Of a DNA stretch of 35,919 nucleotides, positions 15,673-23,849 are shown piece by piece. The stretch is from Candidatus Magasanikbacteria bacterium CG10_big_fil_rev_8_21_14_0_10_47_10 (GTDB taxonomy: Bacteria; Patescibacteriota; Patescibacteriia; Magasanikbacterales; UBA922): the NCBI GenBank assembly GCA_002773135.1, contig PFCB01000018.1:558-36476 (forward strand). Reading direction: 5' to 3'. Made by a program: the position numbers and the translations under genes. A model generated the notes under the pieces. That model was not told the origin of the DNA, made no database searches, and saw only the letters and a list, made by a program, of their open reading frames with translations. Each line of letters opens with the position of its first letter. Positions within the stretch are counted from its first letter, which is position 1.

Positions 15673-16485
15673 ATGCTCGGAAACTTCGCGTCAATCAATG
15701 GCACGCTCGTACCCGTGTCTGAAGCCACTGTGCCAGTTGATGACATTGCCTTTGGCTACGGCTACGGCGTGTACGAAACCATTCGGCTGAAAAAAGGCTC
15801 GCCACTTTTTTTGCGCGACCATATAGACCGCCTCTTTTTTTCAGCTGACCAGCTTGGTATCTCTCCGGCGTGCTCAAAAAACGATATCGCGACATGGATA
15901 AACACACTGATTAAAAATCAGGCTATAGAAACGGCGAATATCAAAATGATTCTCATTGGAAATGATCCAACCCCCACTCTGTATATTTTTTTACTCGCGC
16001 CGAAATTTGTAGAAAAAAAGGAATACCGCGATGGCATAATGACAATCAGTGTTGAATATGAACGTTTTTTGCCGCAGGCAAAGTCGCTCAACATGCTTGG
16101 CAGCACGCTTGCCTACCGCGCGGCAAAACAGGCAGACTGCTATGACGCGCTCTTGGTTGACCGTCAAGGAAATATCACCGAGGGAACGCGCTCAAATTTT
16201 TTTGCGATGCGAGGTACTGACCTGTATACCCCGCCGGCGGTTACTGTTCTTGCGGGTATCACACGAACACACGTTATTGCATGCGCCAAAGAAAATGGAC
16301 GACAGGTGTATGAGCAAACAATTCCCCTCGCGGACGCACTTTCATATGACACGCTTTTTCTTACAAATACCTCATCGGGCATTGTTCCTATAAAACAGGT
16401 GGATAATAAAGCCTTTGCTTCTATCTCAGATGAGCTGCGCGCGTTCACACGCGAGTTCGCGGCATACACGGATGCAAACGCGTAA
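15673..16485 (+). CDS. Class IV PLP aminotransferase (BCAT/ADC lyase family)
   Basis: A 270-residue enzyme of fold-type IV. It has VDDIAFGYGYGVYETIRL at the N-terminus and a putative PLP lysine in QAKSLNMLG (about residue 138). The pattern DALLVDRQGNITEGTRSNFF follows, then TVLAGITR and TNTSSGIVPI for the phosphate and substrate pockets. Family members include branched-chain aminotransferase, D-amino acid aminotransferase and aminodeoxychorismate lyase, and sequence alone does not settle which this is. No branched-chain or folate genes are adjacent. The ATG lies 23 nt after the tRNA, so readthrough from the tRNA promoter is possible. Confidence 0.85.
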   Translation: MLGNFASINGTLVPVSEATVPVDDIAFGYGYGVYETIRLKKGSPLFLRDHIDRLFFSADQLGISPACSKNDIATWINTLIKNQAIETANIKMILIGNDPTPTLYIFLLAPKFVEKKEYRDGIMTISVEYERFLPQAKSLNMLGSTLAYRAAKQADCYDALLVDRQGNITEGTRSNFFAMRGTDLYTPPAVTVLAGITRTHVIACAKENGRQVYEQTIPLADALSYDTLFLTNTSSGIVPIKQVDNKAFASISDELRAFTREFAAYTDANA

Positions 16486-16525
16486 GATATCACCATACTA
16501 CCCACACTTTTTCTACAGGTACTCA

Positions 16526-16554
16526 TTGACCAATCGTGTACAAACTGATACAAT
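16526..16554 (+). promoter_or_regulatory. Promoter upstream of the nth leader
   Basis: TTGACC (16526-16531) and TACAAT (16549-16554) are separated by 17 nt, one of the best promoters in the window. Transcription should start near 16561, giving a leader of about 150 nt before nth. Confidence 0.75.
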
Positions 16555-16560
16555 ATGAAT

Positions 16561-16693
16561 AACAGGGTGACATGTAGCTAACATGCGCGCCACCCCAAAA
16601 AAACGCGGAGAGGTTTGCATGGAGGTCTGAAGTACCCGCATGCAAACCTCTCACTACGCTCCCCTTTTCACTCGCATTCGCGAGATTTTTTTT
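16561..16693 (+). ncRNA. Structured leader or small RNA upstream of nth
   Basis: Three hairpins follow the promoter. The first is CATGT/ACATG (16571-16585). The second is a perfect 14-bp stem, arms 16608-16621 and 16639-16652, with a 17-nt loop. The third is CTCGC/GCGAG (16671-16684), followed by a T-run to 16693. An alternative long-range pairing joins CCCAAAAAAA (16594-16603) with the T-run and GGG (16687-16696), which would compete with the terminator. The element is either a roughly 130-nt small RNA or an attenuator for nth. It lacks the conserved sequences of SRP RNA, 6S or tmRNA. Confidence 0.5.
16671..16693 (+). terminator. Intrinsic terminator or attenuator before nth
   Basis: The stem CTCGC (16671-16675) and GCGAG (16680-16684) with loop ATTC is followed by A and eight T residues. 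It lies 18 bp before the nth ATG. Confidence 0.65.
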
Positions 16694-16710
16694 GGGAATA
16701 TTTTTTTCAT

Positions 16711-17361
16711 ATGTCCCACACACTTTTAGAAAAAAAAGAACGCATGCGAATTGTTGTGCGCGAGCTGAAAAAATTGTTCCCCGACACAAGAACATCACTG
16801 CACTACCAAACAATTTGGCAGCTGCTGGTTGCCGTTGTGCTTTCTGCCCGTTGCACAGATAAAAAAGTAAATGAAGTAACGCAAGTACTATTCAAAAAAT
16901 ATACAACTCTTGAGAGCATCGCCCGAACTCACGTATCCGACTTTGAAAAAGACATCCGCCACATTGGACTCTATAGAGGAAAGGCAAAAAATATTGTGGC
17001 TGCCGCCAAAATAATTACGCAGAAATATGGCGGCCGCGTTCCAGATACGCTCGATGAGCTGATTGAGCTGCCGGGGGTTGGCAGAAAAACAGCGAATGTC
17101 GTGCTGTCCGAAGGGTTTAACAAAGCAACGGGAATCGCGGTTGACACGCACGTAACTCGATTGGCCAAAAAATTTGGACTTACCACTCAAACAACACCTG
17201 ATACAATTGAGAATGATTTGATGGAAATTTTGCCAAAAAAAGAATGGCGCCATTTCACAACCCGGATGATTGATTACGGCCGCACGTATTCTTCTGCCCG
17301 CGTGAAAGGGTATACTGACCCCATCTCCGAGGTGCTTTACAAAAAAAAATTGCTCCCTTGA
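16711..17361 (+). CDS. nth: Endonuclease III lacking the iron-sulfur cysteines
   Basis: A 216-residue DNA glycosylase/AP lyase for oxidised pyrimidines in base excision repair. The helix-hairpin-helix ELPGVGRKTANVVL contains the catalytic lysine (about residue 125), and the catalytic aspartate is in AVDTHVTRLA. The C-terminus, where most homologues carry the four cysteines of a [4Fe-4S] cluster, reads YGRTYSSARVKGYTDPISE and has no cysteine, so the cluster is absent. Cluster-less Nth-family proteins exist, but the loss is notable. An upstream in-frame ATG at 16615 falls inside the hairpin leader and is rejected in favour of 16711. Confidence 0.93.
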   Translation: MSHTLLEKKERMRIVVRELKKLFPDTRTSLHYQTIWQLLVAVVLSARCTDKKVNEVTQVLFKKYTTLESIARTHVSDFEKDIRHIGLYRGKAKNIVAAAKIITQKYGGRVPDTLDELIELPGVGRKTANVVLSEGFNKATGIAVDTHVTRLAKKFGLTTQTTPDTIENDLMEILPKKEWRHFTTRMIDYGRTYSSARVKGYTDPISEVLYKKKLLP

Positions 17362-17385
17362 ACCAAATAAAAAATATGGTAGAAT
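17358..17385 (+). promoter_or_regulatory. Promoter of the DsbA-like gene
   Basis: TTGAAC (17358-17363) and TAGAAT (17380-17385, extended by TGG) are separated by 16 nt. The expected start is near 17392. Confidence 0.6.
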
Positions 17386-17483
17386 GATTTAAATAAGGGG
17401 TACTATATAGGGAATAAGGAAACGAGATGAAAATGTTTTTTTATTCCTTACTCCTTATTCTTTATTCCTTTAATCTCTCCCCT

Positions 17484-18167
17484 ATGAAAGAACATCTTTG
17501 GTGGATTATTGCTCTTCTTGGATCTGCTGGACTTCTTATTCTCTTGGTGATGATGGGTGGACGTGGACCGTCCGGCACCCTCAATACAGGGTCCGGCAAT
17601 CAACCGCCGGCAACAGGAACACTTGTTGAAGCGGTCGGCGAGTACGACCACGTACGAGGAACTACCGAGTCCTCAGTGCAGTTGGTTGAGTACAGTGATT
17701 TTCAATGCCCGGCCTGTGGCGCGTATCACCCGTTACTCAAACGTGTGAGCGAAGAGTTTCCTGATATTCAATTTGTGTACCGACATTTTCCACTCAGATC
17801 CATTCACCCAAACGCACAGCCGGCAGCACAGGCGGCAGAGGCGGCGGCACTACAGGGTAGATTTTGGGAAATGCATGATAGCTTATTTGAAACGCAGCGT
17901 GAATGGTCTGCTGTAAAAGACTCCAAAGATTATTTTGTCACACTGGCAGAATCTCTTGGCTTAAACAAGGAACAATTCCTAGCGGACTTTGAAGCGGATG
18001 AGGTCAAAAAAATGATTAGCGATGATTACAACAGTGGAACCCGCTCGAATGTTCAAGGGACGCCCTCGTTATACCTCAATGGTCAAAAAATAAACAGTCC
18101 GGGAAGCTACGATGAGCTGAAAACACTCATTGAAAACGCCCGCGCCGACGCGACGTCTCAAGAATAA
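17484..18167 (+). CDS. DsbA-family thiol-disulfide oxidoreductase
   Basis: A 227-residue protein anchored by one N-terminal helix (WWIIALLGSAGLLILLVMMG, about residues 5-24), with an extracytoplasmic thioredoxin fold of the DsbA/BdbD type. The active site is CPAC in YSDFQCPACGAYH, and the cis-proline loop is VQGTPSLYLNG. It would form or exchange disulfides in exported proteins. A longer start at 17427 is possible: it has AAGGA 7 nt upstream and would add a second short hydrophobic stretch. The 17410-17480 region holds repeated GGAATAAGGA-type words and their complements, so it may be leader rather than coding. The next gene begins 4 bp after the stop. Confidence 0.88.
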   Translation: MKEHLWWIIALLGSAGLLILLVMMGGRGPSGTLNTGSGNQPPATGTLVEAVGEYDHVRGTTESSVQLVEYSDFQCPACGAYHPLLKRVSEEFPDIQFVYRHFPLRSIHPNAQPAAQAAEAAALQGRFWEMHDSLFETQREWSAVKDSKDYFVTLAESLGLNKEQFLADFEADEVKKMISDDYNSGTRSNVQGTPSLYLNGQKINSPGSYDELKTLIENARADATSQE

Positions 18168-18171
18168 CCCT

Positions 18172-19122
18172 ATGAAGAATATTCTTGTCTCCGGAAGCCT
18201 GGCATATGATTACATCATGTCATTTCCGGATAGTTTCAAGCATCATATTTTGCCGGATCAGATTCACATTCTAAATGTGGCGTTTACCGTGGAAAAACTG
18301 CAAAAAAATCTTGGCGGATGCGCGGGAAATATCGCGTACACAATCAAACTCCTTGGCGCTGAACCGTTGATTGTCGCGCCAATCGGTTCAGACGCTCAAG
18401 AATATTTTTTGCATTGGGAAAAACAAGGTATCAGAACAGAGTACATTGAAAAAATTGATTCTGTTCTCACCGCCAGTGCCTACATCACAACAGACAAAGA
18501 TGACAACCAAATCACAGCATTTTATCCGGGGGCGCTGATGCGCGATGAAAACGTAAAGATTGAAACCGTGCGAGAAAATACTGCCCTTGCCATTATCAGT
18601 CCAACAAACAAACATACCATGATCGCGCACGCAAAAGAGTGCGCCGAAAAAAATATCCCTTTTTGCTTTGACCCGGGCCAGCAAATTACCGCCCTTTCAG
18701 CACAAGAACTCATGCTCCTGATTGGCCAGGCCACTTATGTGATCGGCAATGATTACGAAATTCGATTGCTGGAAGAAAAAACCGGCTGGTCAACCGAGCA
18801 AATGCTCGAGCATGTCGAATTTTTAATTTTGACACTTGGAGAAAACGGATCCACTATCCATACAAAAGAAGAAGTCATACAGGTGGCTGCTTGCCCGGTG
18901 TTATCGGTTGAAGATCCCACCGGTGCAGGGGACGCGTATAGAGCCGGTTTTTTTACAGCACTCAGCGCGGGAGAGCCGCTGCGAGCATGCGGACAAGCCG
19001 GATCTGTCGCCGCCGCCTATGCGGTTGAAAAATACGGCACACAAAACCATGCATATATGCCGAAAGAATTCATGGCGCGATATGAAAAAACATACGGCAC
19101 AAAAATATCTCTGACTCTATGA
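18172..19122 (+). CDS. PfkB family kinase, adenosine-kinase-like
   Basis: A 316-residue sugar/nucleoside kinase of the ribokinase (PfkB) family. The N-terminal ILVSGSLAYDYIM, substrate motif NLGGCAGNIAYTIKLLG and C-terminal DPTGAGDAYRAGF (anion hole and catalytic aspartate) are all present. The form resembles archaeal and bacterial adenosine/nucleoside kinases more than ribokinase proper. The presence of S-adenosylhomocysteine hydrolase 1.7 kb downstream supports adenosine as substrate: phosphorylating adenosine to AMP would pull the reversible hydrolase forward. It starts 4 bp after the DsbA-like gene and is probably cotranscribed with it. Confidence 0.85.
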   Translation: MKNILVSGSLAYDYIMSFPDSFKHHILPDQIHILNVAFTVEKLQKNLGGCAGNIAYTIKLLGAEPLIVAPIGSDAQEYFLHWEKQGIRTEYIEKIDSVLTASAYITTDKDDNQITAFYPGALMRDENVKIETVRENTALAIISPTNKHTMIAHAKECAEKNIPFCFDPGQQITALSAQELMLLIGQATYVIGNDYEIRLLEEKTGWSTEQMLEHVEFLILTLGENGSTIHTKEEVIQVAACPVLSVEDPTGAGDAYRAGFFTALSAGEPLRACGQAGSVAAAYAVEKYGTQNHAYMPKEFMARYEKTYGTKISLTL

Positions 19123-19177
19123 TGGAATGGATGCGCTCACGCCGGCCATACGCCCTATGTATCCGTCGTTTAATCCC

Positions 19178-19205
19178 TTGCGCACGGGTTTGCCAAGGAT
19201 ATACT
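19178..19205 (+). promoter_or_regulatory. Possible promoter in the 19.1 kb intergenic region
   Basis: TTGCGC (19178-19183) and TATACT (19200-19205) are separated by 16 nt, ending 8 nt before the TTG start at 19214. The spacing matches the near-leaderless pattern of other genes here. Confidence 0.4.
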
Positions 19206-19213
19206 GAATCCTG

Positions 19214-19471
19214 TTGAGTCGTATCGTCATTACTTCAGCACAACATTATTTTTTCTCCGACTTACCGGCCATTTCGATTGAATCGGCGGTCCAACACGGC
19301 ATTCCTTATAGTGACGGCTCGATTGCAACGGTAAACAGCACCAACCCCCATTGGATTTTTTGGAAAAATGTCACATGCGAATATGGCGGCTCAACAGGTG
19401 CCGCCTGGCTCACCAAACAAAAAGAATGGTACTATCATGCACGAAAAAACGACCCCATCGCGCCTCCTTAA
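19214..19471 (+). CDS. Doubtful small hypothetical protein
   Basis: An 85-residue frame with a TTG start and no recognised relatives. Its composition is protein-like, with aromatic clusters (NPHWIFWKN, QKEWYYHARKND) and one Gly/Ser-rich turn, but the C-terminus is Pro-rich and abrupt. The promoter at 19178-19205 has the right spacing to make it leaderless. It could also be a remnant of a larger gene. The whole 19123-19784 region contains otherwise only the hairpin element at 19565-19659 and the promoter of the exchanger gene. Confidence 0.35.
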   Translation: MSRIVITSAQHYFFSDLPAISIESAVQHGIPYSDGSIATVNSTNPHWIFWKNVTCEYGGSTGAAWLTKQKEWYYHARKNDPIAPP

Positions 19472-19564
19472 AAGCGCCGAGCCCTCGCGTTCCGACAGAT
19501 CAGAACACAAGAATAAGCTCCGTACCTTTATGGTGGCAGGGTCGTTTTCGTATACGTGTATAAT

Positions 19565-19659
19565 GAAATCTCTCCCGTCTTCTTGCGCTATTTATATTAC
19601 CGATTGCAAGTGAAAACGGTACCACATTGCATGACACTAACAGTGTCACGAGGGATTTC
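19565..19659. other. Hairpin-rich element, possible small RNA
   Basis: The outer arms GAAATCTCTC (19565-19574) and GAGGGATTTC (19650-19659) pair at 9 of 10 positions and enclose a 7-bp hairpin, TGACACT/AGTGTCA (19632-19648). Promoter-like boxes flank it on both strands: TATAAT at 19559-19564 on plus, and an extended TGGTATACT at about 19666-19674 on minus. The minus reading would start a transcript at the outer stem. No T-run terminator is seen, so direction and function are open. Confidence 0.35.
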
Positions 19660-19705
19660 AAAAAAAGTATACCATATTTTTTCTTACAAACAAAATTGAC
19701 CACCA

Positions 19706-19734
19706 TTGATTTTGGAGCTTGCAACGGGTATAAT
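19706..19734 (+). promoter_or_regulatory. Promoter of the exchanger gene
   Basis: TTGATT (19706-19711) and consensus TATAAT (19729-19734) are separated by 17 nt. The leader to the ATG at 19785 is about 44 nt. Confidence 0.7.
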
Positions 19735-19784
19735 CTAAAAATCCACCATTTATTTCGATTTCTCTACTTTTTATATTTTTTCGT

Positions 19785-20747
19785 ATGAACCTCCTCCTGT
19801 GGCTCAATATCCTCCTCCTGCTTGTCGGACTGGTAATTCTGGTCGCGGGTGCCGAATACATGGTGCGAGGATCCGCGTCCATGGCCAGCAAATGGGGTCT
19901 GCCGAGCATTGTCATAGGCCTCACCATAGTCGCCTTTGGGACATCTGCCCCGGAAATGATGGTAAACCTTTTTTCCGCGGCAAAGGGAACAACGGATTTG
20001 GCCATTGCCAACGTGATAGGTAGCAACATGGCAAACATTTTGCTTATCCTGGGTGTTGGAGCCATGATACGAACGCTGGATGTAAAAAAAGGCACGACGT
20101 ACAAAGAAATTCCTTTTGCCCTCTTGGCAATGGTTTTGGTGGCTATTATGGCCAATGATGGAATCATTGATGGCGGATTAAGCAACGCGCTCACGCGTTC
20201 GGATGGTCTGGCCATGCTCGCATTTTTTGGCATCTTTCTGTATTACACCTACAGTCTTTCAAAAACAGCCGGGACATCGGAAAAAATAAAACAGTATTCT
20301 TGGCCCCTTTCCACTGTCATGTTTATTGGCGGCCTAACCGCACTGATTGTCGGCGGAAAACTCATTGTGGACAACGCAATCAGTCTTGCCACGCTCGCCG
20401 GCCTCTCAGAGGGTCTTATCGGGCTGACAATCGTCGCCCTTGGAACCTCACTGCCCGAACTTGCCACCACCGTGGTTGCCCTACGCAAAGGACACACGGA
20501 TTTGGCCATTGGAAATGTGATTGGATCCAACATTTTCAATGTTTTTTGGATTCTTGGTTTAACCGCAACAATCGCGCCCCTACCATTTGACACACAGGCC
20601 AATGCTGATGTACTCTTTACTACTCTTATCACTCTTTTACTGTTCATCGTCATGTTTGTGGGACAAAAAAACAAAATTACCAAGGTGGAAGGGACCATCT
20701 TTTTACTTCTCTATTTTGGATATATCGGGTACGCGATTGTACGATAA
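19785..20747 (+). CDS. Na+/Ca2+ exchanger family (CaCA) membrane protein
   Basis: A 320-residue antiporter with about ten membrane helices and the two inverted alpha repeats of the CaCA superfamily. Repeat 1 has GLTIVAFGTSAPEMMVN and NVIGSNMANILLILG; repeat 2 has GLTIVALGTSLPELATT and GNVIGSNIFNVFWILG. The glutamate in each GTS-x-PE motif lines the cation site. Length and layout match the YrbG/CaxA-type prokaryotic exchangers, which move Ca2+ (or similar cations) against Na+ or H+. The ion actually used cannot be read from the sequence. It has its own promoter. Confidence 0.92.
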   Translation: MNLLLWLNILLLLVGLVILVAGAEYMVRGSASMASKWGLPSIVIGLTIVAFGTSAPEMMVNLFSAAKGTTDLAIANVIGSNMANILLILGVGAMIRTLDVKKGTTYKEIPFALLAMVLVAIMANDGIIDGGLSNALTRSDGLAMLAFFGIFLYYTYSLSKTAGTSEKIKQYSWPLSTVMFIGGLTALIVGGKLIVDNAISLATLAGLSEGLIGLTIVALGTSLPELATTVVALRKGHTDLAIGNVIGSNIFNVFWILGLTATIAPLPFDTQANADVLFTTLITLLLFIVMFVGQKNKITKVEGTIFLLLYFGYIGYAIVR

Positions 20748-20796
20748 GCATTGAAAAAAGTAAAAAAAATGCAATTTACAAAGAACAACAGACCGT

Positions 20797-22209
20797 ATGG
20801 ACGAAACTCAAACCTATAAGGTGGCGGATATTTCACTGGCTGATCTTGGCAGGAAAGAAATCACCATTGCAGAGCAGGAAATGCCGGGACTGATGGCTAT
20901 TCGCGAAAAATACGCAGAAAGCAAGCCGCTTGCTGACGTTCGCATTATGGGCAGTCTTCACATGACGATCCAAACCGCAGTCCTTATTGAAACACTAACG
21001 GCTCTTGGTGCCTCGGTCCGCTGGGCCAGCTGCAATATCTTTTCAACACAAGATCACGCGGCTGCGGCCATTGCAAAAAGCGGTGTCCCCGTGTTTGCCT
21101 GGAAGGGCGAGACTCTGGCCGAATACTGGTGGTGCACGGAGCGGGCACTTGATTTTGATCAGGGGAAAGGACCGGACATGATTGTGGACGATGGCGGCGA
21201 CGCGACCATGATGATTCACAAAGGATTGAACGCGGAAAAAAATCCCGATCTTCTTGACGCAGACTATTCTCATGAGGGAGAAGACTTTCGCGAACTGATA
21301 AAGATACTAAAAAACGAATACGAGAAAAATCCCGGCAGATGGCAATCCGTTGCAAACGGCATAAAGGGCGTGTCAGAAGAAACAACCACCGGCGTGCACA
21401 GACTCTACCAGCTGAATGAAAAAGGACAGCTGCTCTTTCCGGCCGTGAACGTGAACGACTCCGTGACAAAAAGTAAATTTGATAATGTGTACGGCTGCCG
21501 CCACTCCGTGATTGACGGTCTGAACCGTGCCATGGATGTGATGCTTGCCGGAAAAGTTGCCGTCGTGTGTGGCTATGGTGATGTTGGAAAAGGATGCGCG
21601 CAAGCGCTTAAGGGTCAAGGATGCCGCGTCATTGTAACTGAAATTGATCCCATTTGCGCGCTGCAGGCCGCCATGGAAGGATTTGAGGTTACCACACTGG
21701 AGGATACGCTTGGTCGAGCCGACATTTACGTGACGACCACGGGAAACAAGGACATTATCACTGTCGCGCACATGGAGAAAATGAAAAATCAGGCAGTGGT
21801 CTGCAACATAGGACACTTTGATAATGAAATACAAGTTGAGCCGCTCAACAACAGGCAGGACGTACAAAAAATGAATATTAAACCACAGGTGGATATGTAT
21901 ACGTTTGCTGACGGCCATGGCATTTACTTGCTGGCCGAAGGTCGTCTGATGAACCTGGGTTGTGCCACCGGCCACCCAAGTTTTGTCATGAGCAACAGTT
22001 TTTCCAACCAAGTGCTGGCCCAGCTGCATCTGTGGCAAAACGACCTCGACGTAGGCGTTTATACGCTACCAAAGGAAATGGACGAAGAAGTCGCACGGCT
22101 GCATTTGGCGAAAATTGGTGTTACGCTGACCAAGCTGACAGACGACCAATCCGCCTACCTGGGTATTCCCAAACAAGGGCCGTACAAGCCGGATCACTAT
22201 CGATACTAG
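20797..22209 (+). CDS. ahcY: S-adenosylhomocysteine hydrolase
   Basis: A 470-residue NAD-dependent enzyme that splits S-adenosylhomocysteine to adenosine and homocysteine, relieving product inhibition of methyltransferases. Substrate-domain motifs include [19 protein letters not shown] and [18 protein letters not shown]. The NAD fold has [26 protein letters not shown] and the C-terminal KPDHYRY are typical. The length matches the bacterial form with an insertion of about 40 residues. The upstream PfkB kinase could consume the adenosine. A strong terminator follows directly. No clear promoter is seen in the 49-bp gap, so it may share a transcript with the exchanger gene. Confidence 0.97.
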   Translation: MDETQTYKVADISLADLGRKEITIAEQEMPGLMAIREKYAESKPLADVRIMGSLHMTIQTAVLIETLTALGASVRWASCNIFSTQDHAAAAIAKSGVPVFAWKGETLAEYWWCTERALDFDQGKGPDMIVDDGGDATMMIHKGLNAEKNPDLLDADYSHEGEDFRELIKILKNEYEKNPGRWQSVANGIKGVSEETTTGVHRLYQLNEKGQLLFPAVNVNDSVTKSKFDNVYGCRHSVIDGLNRAMDVMLAGKVAVVCGYGDVGKGCAQALKGQGCRVIVTEIDPICALQAAMEGFEVTTLEDTLGRADIYVTTTGNKDIITVAHMEKMKNQAVVCNIGHFDNEIQVEPLNNRQDVQKMNIKPQVDMYTFADGHGIYLLAEGRLMNLGCATGHPSFVMSNSFSNQVLAQLHLWQNDLDVGVYTLPKEMDEEVARLHLAKIGVTLTKLTDDQSAYLGIPKQGPYKPDHYRY

Positions 22210-22213
22210 TATG

Positions 22214-22236
22214 AACCCGCCCTTTGGCGGGTTTTC
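22214..22236 (+). terminator. ahcY terminator
   Basis: The stem AACCCGCC (22214-22221) and GGCGGGTT (22226-22233), loop CTTT, is followed by TTCTCTT. It lies directly after the ahcY stop. Confidence 0.85.
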
Positions 22237-22238
22237 TC

Positions 22239-22268
22239 TTGAAAAAGTCATGGAAATAAGGTTAAATA
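22239..22268 (+). promoter_or_regulatory. Promoter of the 22.3-25.1 kb operon
   Basis: TTGAAA (22239-22244) and TAAATA (22263-22268) are separated by 18 nt, directly after the ahcY terminator. The ATG at 22281 is 12 nt past the -10 box. Confidence 0.5.
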
Positions 22269-22280
22269 CCTGCATTCGAT

Positions 22281-22631
22281 ATGAACGAACACGCGCCAAA
22301 AATATCAGAGCCGCCTCAGGAAAAACTCACTGAGGCTGAGTTGGAATTGCGCCGAAACATTGCCCTGGCGTGTGCTGGCTCACATGAGGTGGAGTATATT
22401 CCAAGCAAGGCAGAACTGGATGATATCACAGCGTCTATTCAAGGAATCGTGTTTGATCCAGCCAGTGCCCGGGAAACCATGGACCGGCTTACGACGAAAT
22501 ATCCCCACTACGCGCCCTATTTTGAAAATAAATTAGAGTATATTCAGACCCGGTTGCACGCAGGAAAGCAACCCCAGGCAAAGGCTGAAGGACCTCGCCC
22601 GGATCTAAAAATTGTTTCAGATAGTATATGA
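22281..22631 (+). CDS. Hypothetical protein, first of operon
   Basis: A 116-residue soluble protein not recognised. It is charged and mostly helical (EKLTEAELELRRNIALACAG), with a middle segment YIPSKAELDDITASIQGIVF and a Lys/Pro-rich end. No cysteine motif, signal peptide or membrane helix is seen. Its stop overlaps the start of the CNNM/CorC-type gene by 4 bp (ATGA), so the two are translationally coupled, which supports it being a real gene. Confidence 0.6.
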   Translation: MNEHAPKISEPPQEKLTEAELELRRNIALACAGSHEVEYIPSKAELDDITASIQGIVFDPASARETMDRLTTKYPHYAPYFENKLEYIQTRLHAGKQPQAKAEGPRPDLKIVSDSI

Positions 22632-23848
22632 CCTTTCAGCTTATTCTACTTTTTATTTTACTTATATTGTCTGCTTTTTTTTCCGCATCAGAAGTCGCGT
22701 TTATCAGCCTCAGTCATGCCAAAGTGGAAGCCATGACAAAACAAAAAATACCGCGCGCCAAGCAGATAAAACTGCTCAAAGACAATCCTCGTCGTCTGTT
22801 GGTCACTATCCTTATTGGAAATAATATTGTCAACATCGCCGCATCATCACTGGCAACACTTTTGGCAACAGGAATCTTTGAATCTGCGGTTATTGGCATT
22901 ACCACCGGTATTATGACACTGCTCGTGCTCACATTTGGCGAAATCATTCCAAAATCGTATGCCAGCAATCACCCAAAACGATTTGCCATGTTCGCGGCTC
23001 CAACGTTACGCATTTTTCAGCTTGTCACCTTTCCCCTCGTTTTACTCTTTGAATGGATGACCAACGTCTTTACCGGTAAACATCAAACACAGCGCGTCAG
23101 TGAAGAAGAAATCCGATCAATCATAAAGACAGGATCAATTCAAGGATCTATTGAAATGGATGAAAGTATGATGATAGAGCGTCTGTTTTCTCTCAACGAT
23201 ATTACGGCCGAACTCATCATGACACCGCGCGTACGCATGACCGCGCTCAAACACGACCAAACCATCGAGCAGGCCGCGGATATCATAAAAAACAATCCGT
23301 ACACGCGTTACCCGGTCATGCAGGAATCCATTGACCACATTATAGGATTTGTTCACTCACGCGATGTCCTGATGGCATTGCACGAGGATAAGGAAAACCA
23401 GTCGGTTGGGACAATTGTGCACCCAATTGTGGTGGTGCCGCGACAAATGCCCATTGACGATGTCATGAAAGAATTCCAAAAAAGAAAAACGCATATTGCC
23501 GTGGTCGTTGACGAATTCGGTGGTACCGAGGGCGTGGTTACATTTGAAGACGTCATAGAAGAGCTCGTTGGAGAAATAACGGACGAGCATGACGTTGAGG
23601 AAAGTATGATTCACCGCGTTGATCCCCTCACTATCATCGCATCCGGGGATACGACGATCCGAGATATTAATGATTTTTTCAACTGTGAACTCCCCGGACA
23701 GCCGCTTGATACGCTCGCCGAGCTGATGCTTGACCATCTGCAAAAATTACCCCGCGTCGGACAAACGGCCGTATTCGGCATCGTCACCGCAAAAGTTATT
23801 GAAGTAAAAAAGAAGCGTATTCAGCGCGTTGAACTGAAGAAAAAATAG
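22628..23848 (+). CDS. CNNM/CorC-family membrane protein (HlyC-like)
   Basis: A 406-residue protein. The DUF21 (CNNM) membrane domain covers about residues 1-175, with FFSASEVAFISLS, LLVTILIGNNIVNIAASSLA and TFGEIIPKSYA. Two CBS domains follow at about 190-310 (LIMTPRVRMTALKHDQTIEQ; PIVVVPRQMPIDDVMKEF), with EFGGTEGVVTFEDVIEELVG, and then a CorC_HlyC domain at about 320-405. Relatives export Mg2+ or sense it through the CBS pair; the old label hemolysin is misleading. It is coupled to the gene before it and followed by the pseudouridine synthase after 1 bp. Confidence 0.94.
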   Translation: MTFQLILLFILLILSAFFSASEVAFISLSHAKVEAMTKQKIPRAKQIKLLKDNPRRLLVTILIGNNIVNIAASSLATLLATGIFESAVIGITTGIMTLLVLTFGEIIPKSYASNHPKRFAMFAAPTLRIFQLVTFPLVLLFEWMTNVFTGKHQTQRVSEEEIRSIIKTGSIQGSIEMDESMMIERLFSLNDITAELIMTPRVRMTALKHDQTIEQAADIIKNNPYTRYPVMQESIDHIIGFVHSRDVLMALHEDKENQSVGTIVHPIVVVPRQMPIDDVMKEFQKRKTHIAVVVDEFGGTEGVVTFEDVIEELVGEITDEHDVEESMIHRVDPLTIIASGDTTIRDINDFFNCELPGQPLDTLAELMLDHLQKLPRVGQTAVFGIVTAKVIEVKKKRIQRVELKKK

Positions 23849-23849
23849 C

